Part shown: piece after piece, positions 8,455-16,046 of the stretch | How positions within the stretch are numbered: the stretch's first letter is position 1 | Layout of the letters: each line of letters starts with the position of its first letter | Origin: JBLIOB01 sp047639575 | GTDB taxonomy: Bacteria > Bacteroidota > Bacteroidia > Flavobacteriales_D > Parvicellaceae | Assembly (NCBI GenBank): GCA_047639575.1 | Contig: JBLIOB010000050.1 | Coordinates: 1 to 19,261 of the forward strand | Length of the DNA: 19,261 nt | Reading direction: 5' to 3' | Made by a program: the position numbers and the translations under genes | Notes under the pieces: generated by a model | Databases searched by the model: none | The model's input: only the letters and a program-made list of their open reading frames with translations | Told to the model about the DNA's origin: nothing

Positions 8455-9465
8455 ATGATCATTCAATTAGAAAAAGATATAACGGAAGCCAACCTCACCA
8501 AATTAGATTCAATAATCTCTGACATTGGTTATAAGGCAATTACCGTTAAAACTCAATTTCAAAGTTACATAGTAGCTACTGGATCAAAGGAATTTGACAT
8601 TAGAAGAATAGGTTCTCTAGAAGGAATCAAAGACATTCATCGCGTTACTGATAATTACAAATTAGTTTCTAGAAAGTGGACGTTAAATCCAACCGTTGTT
8701 GACTTAGGTGACGATGTGCTAATCGGAAGTGCTGAATTAGCAATTATGGCTGGCCCTTGTTCAATTGAAAATGAAGAACAGATTGAAAGCACCGTTAATT
8801 TTTTAGTGAAAAATAACGTGAAAATAATGCGCGGAGGAGTTTATAAACCTCGAAGTTCACCTTATTCATTCAGAGGTCTCGGTATTGAAGGACTAAAATT
8901 GTTCTATCAACATTGTAAAGCAAACGGCATTAAAATCATCACAGAAGTAATGCAAGTTTCTCAAATTGAACCAATGTTGGATTATGTGGACATTTTTCAA
9001 GTTGGAGCCAGGAATTCTCAAAATTTCAATTTGCTCGATGAACTTGGCCGTATTGATCGAACAGTCATGTTAAAAAGAGGAATTAGCGGGACTATAGATG
9101 AATTGCTTCAAAGTGCAGAATATGTTTTCTCCAATGGCAATGAGAAAATCCTGCTTTGCGAAAGGGGAATTAGAACTTTTGAAAATGCATATCGAAATAC
9201 ACTTGATCTAAACGCAATTCCAATCTTGAAAGAAAAGTCTCACTTACCCGTAATTGTTGATCCCTCTCATGGTATCGGAATTAGGAAACACGTGGCAAAA
9301 ATGGCTTTGGCAGGTGTAGTCGCTGGTGCTGATGGAATTATAATTGAGGCACATGAAACGCCTGAGAAAGCATTAAGTGATGGTCAACAAACATTGTCCT
9401 ACTCAGAAGCTGGCACGTTATTTGAACAGTTAAGAACGATGCAAACCATTGCATTAACCTTATAG
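8455..9465 (+). CDS. aroF: 3-deoxy-D-arabino-heptulosonate 7-phosphate (DAHP) synthase, type I-beta with regulatory domain
   Basis: This enzyme condenses phosphoenolpyruvate and erythrose 4-phosphate, the entry step of the shikimate pathway. Residues 1 to about 70 form a small N-terminal domain like the ferredoxin-like regulatory domain of Thermotoga-type I-beta enzymes, which senses Phe and Tyr in the studied examples. The catalytic barrel follows. The metal ligands are Cys102 (AGPCSIE), His272 (DPSHGIG), Glu298 (IIIEAH) and Asp309 (ALSDGQQT); substrate motifs are KPRSSPYSFRGLG and CERGIRTFE. There is no fused chorismate mutase domain. It starts 4 nt after trpA, so it is very likely the last gene of the trp operon and under its attenuator. 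No terminator follows it except the one inside the next leader. Confidence 0.95.
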   Translation: MIIQLEKDITEANLTKLDSIISDIGYKAITVKTQFQSYIVATGSKEFDIRRIGSLEGIKDIHRVTDNYKLVSRKWTLNPTVVDLGDDVLIGSAELAIMAGPCSIENEEQIESTVNFLVKNNVKIMRGGVYKPRSSPYSFRGLGIEGLKLFYQHCKANGIKIITEVMQVSQIEPMLDYVDIFQVGARNSQNFNLLDELGRIDRTVMLKRGISGTIDELLQSAEYVFSNGNEKILLCERGIRTFENAYRNTLDLNAIPILKEKSHLPVIVDPSHGIGIRKHVAKMALAGVVAGADGIIIEAHETPEKALSDGQQTLSYSEAGTLFEQLRTMQTIALTL

Positions 9466-9466
9466 C

Positions 9467-9474
9467 TATATTTG
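9467..9474 (+). promoter_or_regulatory. Putative -7 promoter box before the aromatic leader peptide (TATATTTG)
   Basis: TATATTTG fits the Bacteroidota TAnnTTTG -7 element. It begins right after the DAHP synthase stop codon and ends 9 nt before the leader ATG, nearly the same spacing as at the trp leader. A TTG at 9449-9451 lies 15 nt upstream, which is short for a -33 element. The box suggests that the hydroxylase gene has its own promoter besides possible read-through from the trp operon. Confidence 0.5.
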
Positions 9475-9483
9475 ATCACTCAA

Positions 9484-9537
9484 ATGAAAATGAAATTCAC
9501 ATATTGGTATTCTAATAGATCTGACCTTCGGACCTAG
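9484..9537 (+). CDS. Aromatic leader peptide of the phenylalanine hydroxylase gene
   Basis: A 17-codon ORF encodes MKMKFTYWYSNRSDLRT and ends in TAG. Residues 5-9 are Phe-Thr-Tyr-Trp-Tyr, so four of five are aromatic. An 8-bp antiterminator and a strong terminator follow, then phenylalanine 4-hydroxylase. Promoter spacing, ORF length, distance from the key codons to the antiterminator strand, and distance to the terminator all closely match the Trp leader at 1892-1951. The likely sensed residue is Tyr (codons TAT at 9502 and 9508), because the controlled enzyme makes tyrosine; a response to Phe or Trp cannot be excluded. The ORF is too short to prove by coding statistics. Confidence 0.78.
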   Translation: MKMKFTYWYSNRSDLRT

Positions 9538-9576
9538 CGAAATTAATATGTTAAATTATTGATAGCCCGGTCTGAA
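9527..9576 (+). promoter_or_regulatory. Antiterminator pairing before phenylalanine hydroxylase
   Basis: TTCGGACC at 9527-9534, the last leader codons, pairs over 8 positions (one G-U) with GGTCTGAA at 9569-9576, the inner half of the terminator 5' arm. The two structures exclude each other. The strand starts 16 nt after the last Tyr codon and ends one base before the leader stop. A ribosome stalled on the Tyr codons would therefore leave it free, and a ribosome finishing the peptide would cover it. Confidence 0.7.
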
Positions 9577-9598
9577 CTTTCAGACTGGGCTTTTTTTT
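9564..9598 (+). terminator. Attenuator terminator between DAHP synthase and phenylalanine hydroxylase
   Basis: A 12-bp stem (9564-9575 with 9580-9591, one G-U pair) with an ACTT loop runs into eight T residues (9591-9598). The hydroxylase ATG is only 17 nt after the T run. It is the only terminator between the trp operon and the hydroxylase gene, so it may act both as the end of the trp operon and as a conditional attenuator for the gene downstream. Confidence 0.92.
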
Positions 9599-9615
9599 GA
9601 ATAACACCTAAGAAA

Positions 9616-10350
9616 ATGAAACAAGTATATAGCGATTATACAAAGCAGGACCATGAAGTATGGGGTACTCTATTTAAGCGGCAAGAAGACTTATTGCAGT
9701 CTAAAGCATGCAAAGAATATCTCCAATGCTTAGAAAATTTATTTCCTGAGTTGAACGAATTCAAATTGCCGAATTACGATGATTTGAACAAGCGACTGAT
9801 GCAATATACTGGTTGGTCTATTGAGGTTGTTCCTGGATTAATTCCAGTGGAAGACTTCTTTCTACTACTTGCAGACCGTAAGTTTTCTGCTTCTACATGG
9901 ATCAGAAAAATGAGCGAGCTGGACTACTTAGAAGAGCCAGATATGTTTCATGACGTGTTTGGGCATATCCCGTTAATTGCACATCGGAAGTTTGCGCAGT
10001 TCATGGAAGATTTTGGCAATCTAGGTGTTGATTACATTGAGAACAAAGAAGTTGTAATACAATTACAGCGGTTATACTGGTTTACCATAGAGTTTGGCTT
10101 AATTAAGTTTGGTGGGGACCTCAAGGTCTATGGTGCCGGTATATGTTCTTCTTTTGGTGAAACTAAACACAGCCTAAGTGCGGAAGTCGAAGTAATTCCT
10201 TTTGATTTAGATATGGTAATTAATACGGAGTTTAGAACAGATGTGATTCAAACGAAATACTTTGTATTGGACAGTTTCGATCAGTTATTTGAAGCGTTGG
10301 AAAAATACAAATTCACCCTTCAGAAAATTGAACCAGTTAATCAAGACTGA
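9616..10350 (+). CDS. phhA: Phenylalanine 4-hydroxylase
   Basis: This is a pterin-dependent aromatic amino acid hydroxylase that converts phenylalanine to tyrosine with oxygen and tetrahydropterin. The 244-residue protein is the compact, catalytic-domain-only bacterial form, without an N-terminal ACT domain or C-terminal tetramerisation helix. Iron ligands are His112 and His117 in EPDMFHDVFGHIP and Glu159 in YWFTIEFGLI. The VYGAGICSSFGET segment matches the substrate and cofactor side of the site. Bacterial enzymes of this family nearly always prefer Phe, so a Trp or Tyr hydroxylase is unlikely. In other bacteria the enzyme often serves Phe breakdown. Here the upstream Tyr-codon attenuator and the position beside the trp/DAHP synthase operon suggest tyrosine biosynthesis (inference). 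Confidence 0.95.
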   Translation: MKQVYSDYTKQDHEVWGTLFKRQEDLLQSKACKEYLQCLENLFPELNEFKLPNYDDLNKRLMQYTGWSIEVVPGLIPVEDFFLLLADRKFSASTWIRKMSELDYLEEPDMFHDVFGHIPLIAHRKFAQFMEDFGNLGVDYIENKEVVIQLQRLYWFTIEFGLIKFGGDLKVYGAGICSSFGETKHSLSAEVEVIPFDLDMVINTEFRTDVIQTKYFVLDSFDQLFEALEKYKFTLQKIEPVNQD

Positions 10351-10364
10351 AAAGTTTAGGGATA

Positions 10365-10401
10365 AAAAAAGCTCCATTCGCAATGCAAATGGAGCTTTTT
10401 T
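10365..10401. terminator. Bidirectional terminator between converging genes
   Basis: A hairpin with stem AAAAAAGCTCCATT (10365-10378) against 10388-10401 and a 9-nt loop has an A run on one side and a T run on the other, so it works in both directions. It lies between the hydroxylase gene (plus) and the surface protein gene (minus), 12 nt beyond the latter's stop. Confidence 0.88.
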
Positions 10402-10413
10402 GTTTCTTATAAA

Positions 10414-12912
10414 TTATTTTCTAATCGTAACTCTTTTTGTTACTATATCATCTCCTGATGTAATTTTAATTAGATAAATTCCGGGTCTTGCATTTCCTAA
10501 ATCCATATTAGTTCGCGCATCAGCATTAGCAACATGTTGTACTGTTTTACCTAGAATATCTATAATCTGGATATCAACATTGTTCACATTCATTGCTTCG
10601 ATTACAAATTGACCATTTGATGGGTTTGGATATATGTCAACACCGAATGAATTTTCTTGTTCAAAAACTCCAACTACATTGTCAACGAATTGGCCTGATA
10701 AAGTATCAGTACATCCATTTGCATCAATCACGATTACAGAGTAAGTTCCTGTATTCAAACCAGACAGATCTTCTAAATCATCAAAGTCACCTGTCCCATC
10801 ATTATCCCAATCGAAAGTGTTTCCACCAGCTCCACCAGTTACAGTTAAATCAATTGCTCCTGAACCGTCACCGTTATTTTCGTCTGTTATCACAGAAGTC
10901 AATACGATAGCATCTGGTTCTGTAATTGTAACTGAATCAGTTACCATGCAACCTATAGAATCTGTTACAGTGAAAAGATGAGTACCTGCTGGCAAAGCCG
11001 CCTGGTTCATCGTACCGAAATCATATGTAACTGGGCCAACGTTTCCTGTTCCTCCTGGGGCAGCAATACCTGTGCTATCTCCATTACAAAGAACATCGGT
11101 TGAAGTTACTGTTACCGCCAAAGCCGTAACAACTGTCACATCAAATGTACAAGTGCTTGTGTTTCCAGAAGCGTCTGTTGCAGTGTAAGTAATTGTATTA
11201 ACGCCTAAAGCTAAAGTGTCTCCAGAATTAGCAGAGCTTGTTGCGGTAACGCCAGAACAATTATCTGCCTCTACAGGAGCAGTCCAAGTAGCAACAGCCA
11301 TACAGCCTGCAACATCAGCGTTGATGGTCATGTCTCCCGGACAAGAACCAAACGTTGGAGCAATTGTATCTAGTACTGAAACGGTTGCTGTACAGTTATC
11401 AGAATTCAATCCAACATCCGTTACAGTTAAAGTAACTGAAACACCTGAAGCTGCACCAGAAGTATATGTCCCAACTGGAACAGGCGTTGTAGCAGTTCCA
11501 TTTGTTGTTTCACCGTCTAAAGCATTAATTCCACTATAAGTCCAATCTCCACTATTAAATGTAGTTGTTTGAGCCCTTGAGTTATTTGAATAAGCCCATC
11601 CGTCTGCGTAATCCCATGGCTGACCTGATCCATCAACATTGATATCTCCAAATACGTCAATGGCAGCTCCCATGTAAAATAGTTCAATTGCATCATCTCC
11701 ATTTACCGTCATTGAAAAATCAGAGTCTTGCGGGAAAAAGCCAAAAAACGCATTAAACTGAGCAGAGTCACTAGCAATGTATATATACTGGCCAGCTACA
11801 GCCGAAACTGCAGGGAATGTATATTCTTCACCATCAGTACCTCCACCATTGTTAGCAGAACCTAAACCGTACATGCTTAAATCGGCAATGTTATTAATCA
11901 CATATAATTCTACTCCTTTTGGAGTTCCACCTACTAGCGGCCCATCATAAGCAGCAGTAATGATTAAGTCATAAGCGGGTCCGCCTGTTACGTCAGCACA
12001 TGTGAACGAGGTAATGTCCGCACTCAATGTTACGGCACTACAGTTGTCTGTAGAACCACCATCAATATCCGCAGCGACTATACTGGCATTACCAGCACCA
12101 TCGAGGTAGACATTTATATTTTGGCAAACTGCTGTTGGCGCAACCGCATCCCCAACAGTTATATATATGAAAGCTGTATCGCATAATCCACCCGGATCGC
12201 AAACTGAATACTCTATTGTATCCATTCCACAAAATAAAGCAGGAGGATCATAACTTATACTGTCTCCATTTACTACGATAGCAGTTCCACCAGAAGTAGG
12301 TCCATTGATAATAGTAGTAGTCATTGCATCTCCATTTAAATCAGAATCATTTACCTGAACATCAAAAACGTTTCCAGTAGAACCTGCTGAAACACTAGGA
12401 TTGTCATCAACAGCTACTGGAGCTGTTGGAGATAAAGGATAAACCACAGTAACTCGTGCATAAATATCAGATCCCCATGTGAAATTCTCTTCCCATTCTA
12501 CAATAGCGCCTGTTCCTGCACCATAATCGTATGAAAAAGTGTTTGAACCACCGACATTATAATTTGCTGGTGTTAAAGTAACCGAGCCAACAACCGGTGC
12601 ACAAGTATTGATTGACGAATACGTTCCTTCACTAACGGCATTTAACAAAACCGCAGCAGGCGAAAATATACCTGCTATTTCACAATCATTCCAAACCTCA
12701 TAGAATTCAACCGTAATTGAAGTAGGCGTTGCTATTCCTGTGCTTGTCCATGAAAAGTCCAATGGAGTAGAGCCCCACGATAAGCCTCCCCCGCAAAGAA
12801 AAAAGAATTCTGATCCTGGCAGATCAGATGAAGTAATGTCATAGACGACTGTTTGGGCTTGCGCAGTTTGCAGGCCAAAAGCGATCATAAGTAAAGTAAC
12901 TATTTTTTTCAT
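10414..12912 (-). CDS. T9SS-secreted multidomain surface protein with an inserted lamin-tail-like domain
   Basis: The ATG at 12912 is chosen because it begins a clear signal peptide (MKKIVTLLMIAFGLQTAQA, cut before Gln20); an upstream in-frame start would add 18 polar residues. The product has 832 residues. Order: an unrecognised beta-rich N-terminal domain (20-160); a cadherin/Ig-like domain (about 163-253, with NDSDLNGD and a CDPGGLCDTAF end); a HYR-like repeat starting near 257; inside it a lamin-tail-like domain (about 313-484); the rest of the HYR-like repeat (to about 515); a second HYR repeat (515-597, DNCSGV and ATDASGNTSTC); two SprB-type repeats (598-665 and 668-742, the second with DWDNDGTGDFDD); and a type A sorting domain (758-832, IYPNPSNGQF, then LGKTV, GIYLIKI and VTKRVTIRK). 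Inferred: exported by T9SS and placed on the cell surface or released; function unknown. It is paralogous to the gene upstream. Confidence 0.88.
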   Translation of the reverse strand: MKKIVTLLMIAFGLQTAQAQTVVYDITSSDLPGSEFFFLCGGGLSWGSTPLDFSWTSTGIATPTSITVEFYEVWNDCEIAGIFSPAAVLLNAVSEGTYSSINTCAPVVGSVTLTPANYNVGGSNTFSYDYGAGTGAIVEWEENFTWGSDIYARVTVVYPLSPTAPVAVDDNPSVSAGSTGNVFDVQVNDSDLNGDAMTTTIINGPTSGGTAIVVNGDSISYDPPALFCGMDTIEYSVCDPGGLCDTAFIYITVGDAVAPTAVCQNINVYLDGAGNASIVAADIDGGSTDNCSAVTLSADITSFTCADVTGGPAYDLIITAAYDGPLVGGTPKGVELYVINNIADLSMYGLGSANNGGGTDGEEYTFPAVSAVAGQYIYIASDSAQFNAFFGFFPQDSDFSMTVNGDDAIELFYMGAAIDVFGDINVDGSGQPWDYADGWAYSNNSRAQTTTFNSGDWTYSGINALDGETTNGTATTPVPVGTYTSGAASGVSVTLTVTDVGLNSDNCTATVSVLDTIAPTFGSCPGDMTINADVAGCMAVATWTAPVEADNCSGVTATSSANSGDTLALGVNTITYTATDASGNTSTCTFDVTVVTALAVTVTSTDVLCNGDSTGIAAPGGTGNVGPVTYDFGTMNQAALPAGTHLFTVTDSIGCMVTDSVTITEPDAIVLTSVITDENNGDGSGAIDLTVTGGAGGNTFDWDNDGTGDFDDLEDLSGLNTGTYSVIVIDANGCTDTLSGQFVDNVVGVFEQENSFGVDIYPNPSNGQFVIEAMNVNNVDIQIIDILGKTVQHVANADARTNMDLGNARPGIYLIKITSGDDIVTKRVTIRK

Positions 12913-13038
12913 GTGGTCTTTTTTAATTTGAATAGTAAACCTACGCCCTTCCGCAGGCAATAGCAAGGAATTAAGTTAAAATGAACAAATGACAAATTCT
13001 CTTTTTAATTCTAGCGAATGGTAGAACTGGTTCTTTAT

Positions 13039-14787
13039 TTATTTTATAGTAATTACTTTATTAATCGTTTGATCGACAGTTCTAATTCTTACGATATAGA
13101 AACCTACCGGCTGAGCGTTCAACATTAGTCTTATTCTACCCATTGGTGATTGAATAAATTCAATTCTTTCACCGAGCAAATTGAGCACTTCGACACTTGT
13201 AGTTTCAATTTTATTAAGTTCTACAAAGAACTCTCCGTTAGTAGGGTTAGGATACATGTTTATTGATTCTATTTCTTGACTACTAAGTCCGGTAATATTA
13301 TTAATAATAACGACTGTAGTGTCCATACATCCAATAGAATCAGCAACCACTACAGTATAAGTTCCAGCTAAAAGAGCTGATAAGTCTTCTAAATCATCAT
13401 AATCCCCAGTACCATCATTGTCCCAATCATAAAGTTGAGAACCCACGTTACCAGTAACAGTTAAGTCAATTGATCCGTTAGCTGCTCCTAAGATTTCGTC
13501 TGTAACTATTACCGCCAAAGACATAGTGGAAGTAACCGTAACCGTAAACATGCATGAATCTTGGTTACCAGCCAAGTCAGTTGTATAATAAGTCACTGTT
13601 GTTACCCCTAAATCAAAATTATCTCCTGAATTATGACTTGATGTTAATGTCCCTGAACTGCAATTATCAGCAACCGTAGGAGCGCTCCAGGTAGCATTGG
13701 CAGAGCATACTGAGTCTGTCGCATCTACGGAAATATCTACTGGGCAACCTGTAAAAACAGGGGCAATTGTGTCAACTACAGTAACATTCGAGGAACATGT
13801 GCCAATATTTCCACTGTTATCAGTTACTGTTAATAATACTGGAATTATAGAGCCAATACTAGCACACGTAAAAACACTTGTATCCAAACTCATTAAAATA
13901 GAACTGCAGTTATCTGAAGATCCGTTATCAATCTCTGCAGTTAACAAGGTTACATTCCCACCTCCATCTACATAAGCCGAAACATTTTGACAAATAGCGG
14001 TCGGATTAATTTGATCGAGTACAAAAATGTATAAAAAGGCTGTGTCACATAATCCTCCCGGATCACAAACAGAATATTCTACAGTATCTACTCCACAAAA
14101 ATTTAGAGGTGGTTCATAGTTAATGCTATCGCCACCAATAATAGTAACGGTGCCGCCAGATGTCGGACCACTTATTATTGAGGTTGTCATAGTATCCAAA
14201 TTGGCATCACTATCATTTGCTTGAATATCAACAACGTTAATTGTACTTTGAGCAAACACAGTATCTACATCGTTTCCCGCTACTGGCGCTGTCGGTGGCA
14301 ATGGGTAGGTAACAACAACCCGAGCTACAACTCCAGATCCCCAGCTTAGGTTTTCTTGCCATTCTACGGCCGTCCCAGCCCCTGGGAAATAGTTGAAATT
14401 GAATGTGTTCAAGGCTCCAAAATTATAATTGGCGGGAGTAAGTGTGATTGACCCAATTAATGGTCCGTTACACGTATTTATTGAAGAATAAGTAGCTTCC
14501 GAAACAGCATTTAAAGTTATATCTACTGGCGTTCCCACTGTGATTTCAGCATCATTCCATGACTCATAAATTTCCACATGTACACTTATAGGAGTTGCTA
14601 TGCCTGTGCTTGTCCAGGTAAAAGACAAAGCTGTACTTGTCCAGGTAAGAGATGTTGGATCACCGCAAAAACATAACGGACAATCACTTGCTGGTAGCTC
14701 TGTTGCAGTAATGTTGTAGTTTACAGTTTGGGCATTAAGACTTCCGAGAATCATTATAAATAAGATAAAACTTAAAATTCTCATCAT
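13039..14787 (-). CDS. T9SS-secreted multidomain surface protein (shorter paralog)
   Basis: The start is set at 14787, where MMRILSFILFIMILGSLNA forms a signal peptide; 14784 is equally possible, and a longer start with a polar lead is less likely. The 582-residue product has the same N-terminal domain (20-165) as its neighbour, with identical blocks such as SSINTC, LTPANYN and WTSTGIATP. A cadherin/Ig-like domain (about 166-257), a HYR-like repeat (260-340, uninterrupted here), a HYR repeat (340-420), one SprB-type repeat with DWDNDGTGDYDD (423-497) and a type A sorting domain (508-582, MYPNPTNGEF to VITIK) follow. It lacks the lamin-tail-like domain and the first SprB repeat of the other copy. 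The pair arose by tandem duplication and lies head to tail with a 126-nt gap. Function unknown; probably surface binding or adhesion. Confidence 0.87.
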   Translation of the reverse strand: MMRILSFILFIMILGSLNAQTVNYNITATELPASDCPLCFCGDPTSLTWTSTALSFTWTSTGIATPISVHVEIYESWNDAEITVGTPVDITLNAVSEATYSSINTCNGPLIGSITLTPANYNFGALNTFNFNYFPGAGTAVEWQENLSWGSGVVARVVVTYPLPPTAPVAGNDVDTVFAQSTINVVDIQANDSDANLDTMTTSIISGPTSGGTVTIIGGDSINYEPPLNFCGVDTVEYSVCDPGGLCDTAFLYIFVLDQINPTAICQNVSAYVDGGGNVTLLTAEIDNGSSDNCSSILMSLDTSVFTCASIGSIIPVLLTVTDNSGNIGTCSSNVTVVDTIAPVFTGCPVDISVDATDSVCSANATWSAPTVADNCSSGTLTSSHNSGDNFDLGVTTVTYYTTDLAGNQDSCMFTVTVTSTMSLAVIVTDEILGAANGSIDLTVTGNVGSQLYDWDNDGTGDYDDLEDLSALLAGTYTVVVADSIGCMDTTVVIINNITGLSSQEIESINMYPNPTNGEFFVELNKIETTSVEVLNLLGERIEFIQSPMGRIRLMLNAQPVGFYIVRIRTVDQTINKVITIK

Positions 14788-14870
14788 TAAAATAGTTTTG
14801 GTTTGTAGTATTAACATACAAATCGTTGATTAAAGTACCTAATTTAGAAGGAACTGTTTAAAATTGTTGA

Positions 14871-16046
14871 TCAAATGTTCATTAATGATGTTAAAACATC
14901 CTTTTTAATATCATCAACGTGTTCCAGCCCAACTGAAATACGAATTAAGTTTGGCGTAATTCCCACAGCTAATCGCTCTTCTTCCGAGAGCTTAGCATGC
15001 GTTGTACTCGCAGGGTGAGAAACAATTGTTCTCGAGTCTCCAAGATTCGCAGTTAATGAACTCATTTCAAGACTGTCTAGAAACTTCTTACCTTCCTCTA
15101 TACCTCCTTTAACCTTAAATGCAACCAACCCTCCACCTGCGCTCATTTGTCTTTTGGCAATTTCGTGTTGAGGGTGGGATTTCAAAAAAGGATAGCTAAC
15201 TGATTCTATCGCTTCATGAGATTCAAGCGCAATTGCTAGACTTTCTGCATTCTGGCAATGTCTGTCCATTCTTAAACCAAGAGTTTCAAGACTTTTTGAC
15301 AATACCCATGCATTAAAGGGAGAAATCGCAGGTCCAGTGGCTCTGCAAAATTGATATATCTCTTCTATATATTCTGACTTTCCGATAACTGCTCCGGCCA
15401 TAACTCTGCCTTGACCATCAATAAACTTGGTAGCTGAGTGAATAACCAAGTCCGCTCCAAATTTAATTGGCTGTTGCAAATAAGGCGTAGCGAAACAATT
15501 ATCTACAATTAAAATTAGGTTATGCTCTGTAGCAAATTCCGATGCCCATTTCAAATCAATGATATCTAAACCTGGATTCGTTGGCGTTTCGAGATACAAT
15601 ATTTTCGAGTTTTCTTGCACCGCATCCACCCAAGATTTGGTTTCGGTCAAGTCAACATAGGTTGATGTGATGTTCCACTTACTTAGAACTTTAGTCAGGA
15701 TGGAATGAGTTGACCCAAATATCGATTTGCATGAAATAATATGATCTCCTGCATTGGTCAATGCAGCAAAGGTTGAAAATACTGCCGCCATGCCGGTTGC
15801 GGTAGGAAAACCAGCTTGTCCTCCTTCCATTTCAACTAACTTATCAATAAATTCTGTTGCATTTGGATTACTAAAACGACTGTAAATGTTACGTTTTTTC
15901 TCCCCTGCAAAAGAAGCGCGCATTTCCTCTGCATCTTCAAAAACAAAACTCGATGTTAAATATAACGGTGTGCTATGTTCCTTTTCGTTAGTGGTCTCAA
16001 TCTGCGTTCGGATTGCATTCGTCTCGAATTTCTTTTTGCCGCTCAT
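14871..16046 (-). CDS. metZ: O-acetyl/O-succinylhomoserine sulfhydrylase (Cys/Met metabolism PLP enzyme)
   Basis: This PLP enzyme of the trans-sulfuration family has 391 residues. Lys207 in HSATKFIDGQGR binds PLP; Asp182 in VDNCFATPYLQQP contacts the pyridine nitrogen; YSRFSNPN (55-62) supplies the phosphate-binding residues contributed by the partner subunit; and a SRTIVSHPASTTHAKL segment binds substrate carboxylate. The family also includes cystathionine gamma-synthase, cystathionine gamma-lyase and methionine gamma-lyase, which are hard to tell apart by eye. The divergent metX makes an acylated homoserine, which favours direct sulfhydrylation of acylhomoserine to homocysteine. Its ATG overlaps the stop of the OsmC-like gene (ATGA), so the two are translated together. 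Confidence 0.88.
   Translation of the reverse strand: MSGKKKFETNAIRTQIETTNEKEHSTPLYLTSSFVFEDAEEMRASFAGEKKRNIYSRFSNPNATEFIDKLVEMEGGQAGFPTATGMAAVFSTFAALTNAGDHIISCKSIFGSTHSILTKVLSKWNITSTYVDLTETKSWVDAVQENSKILYLETPTNPGLDIIDLKWASEFATEHNLILIVDNCFATPYLQQPIKFGADLVIHSATKFIDGQGRVMAGAVIGKSEYIEEIYQFCRATGPAISPFNAWVLSKSLETLGLRMDRHCQNAESLAIALESHEAIESVSYPFLKSHPQHEIAKRQMSAGGGLVAFKVKGGIEEGKKFLDSLEMSSLTANLGDSRTIVSHPASTTHAKLSEEERLAVGITPNLIRISVGLEHVDDIKKDVLTSLMNI

Noticed and set aside
11216..11539. 107-codon plus-strand ORF, and similar plus-strand ORFs at 10593-10910 and 13697-13975
   Set aside because: They lie antisense to the repeat-rich surface protein genes; their low-complexity sequences are mirrors of the repeats on the other strand.
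12913..12966. Longer start of the 832-residue surface protein
   Set aside because: The extension is polar and would bury the signal peptide, which starts at 12912.
13023..13034. Inverted repeat AGAAC-TG-GTTCT after the shorter surface protein gene
   Set aside because: The 2-nt spacer is too short for a hairpin loop and no T run follows on the minus strand, so it is not a terminator.
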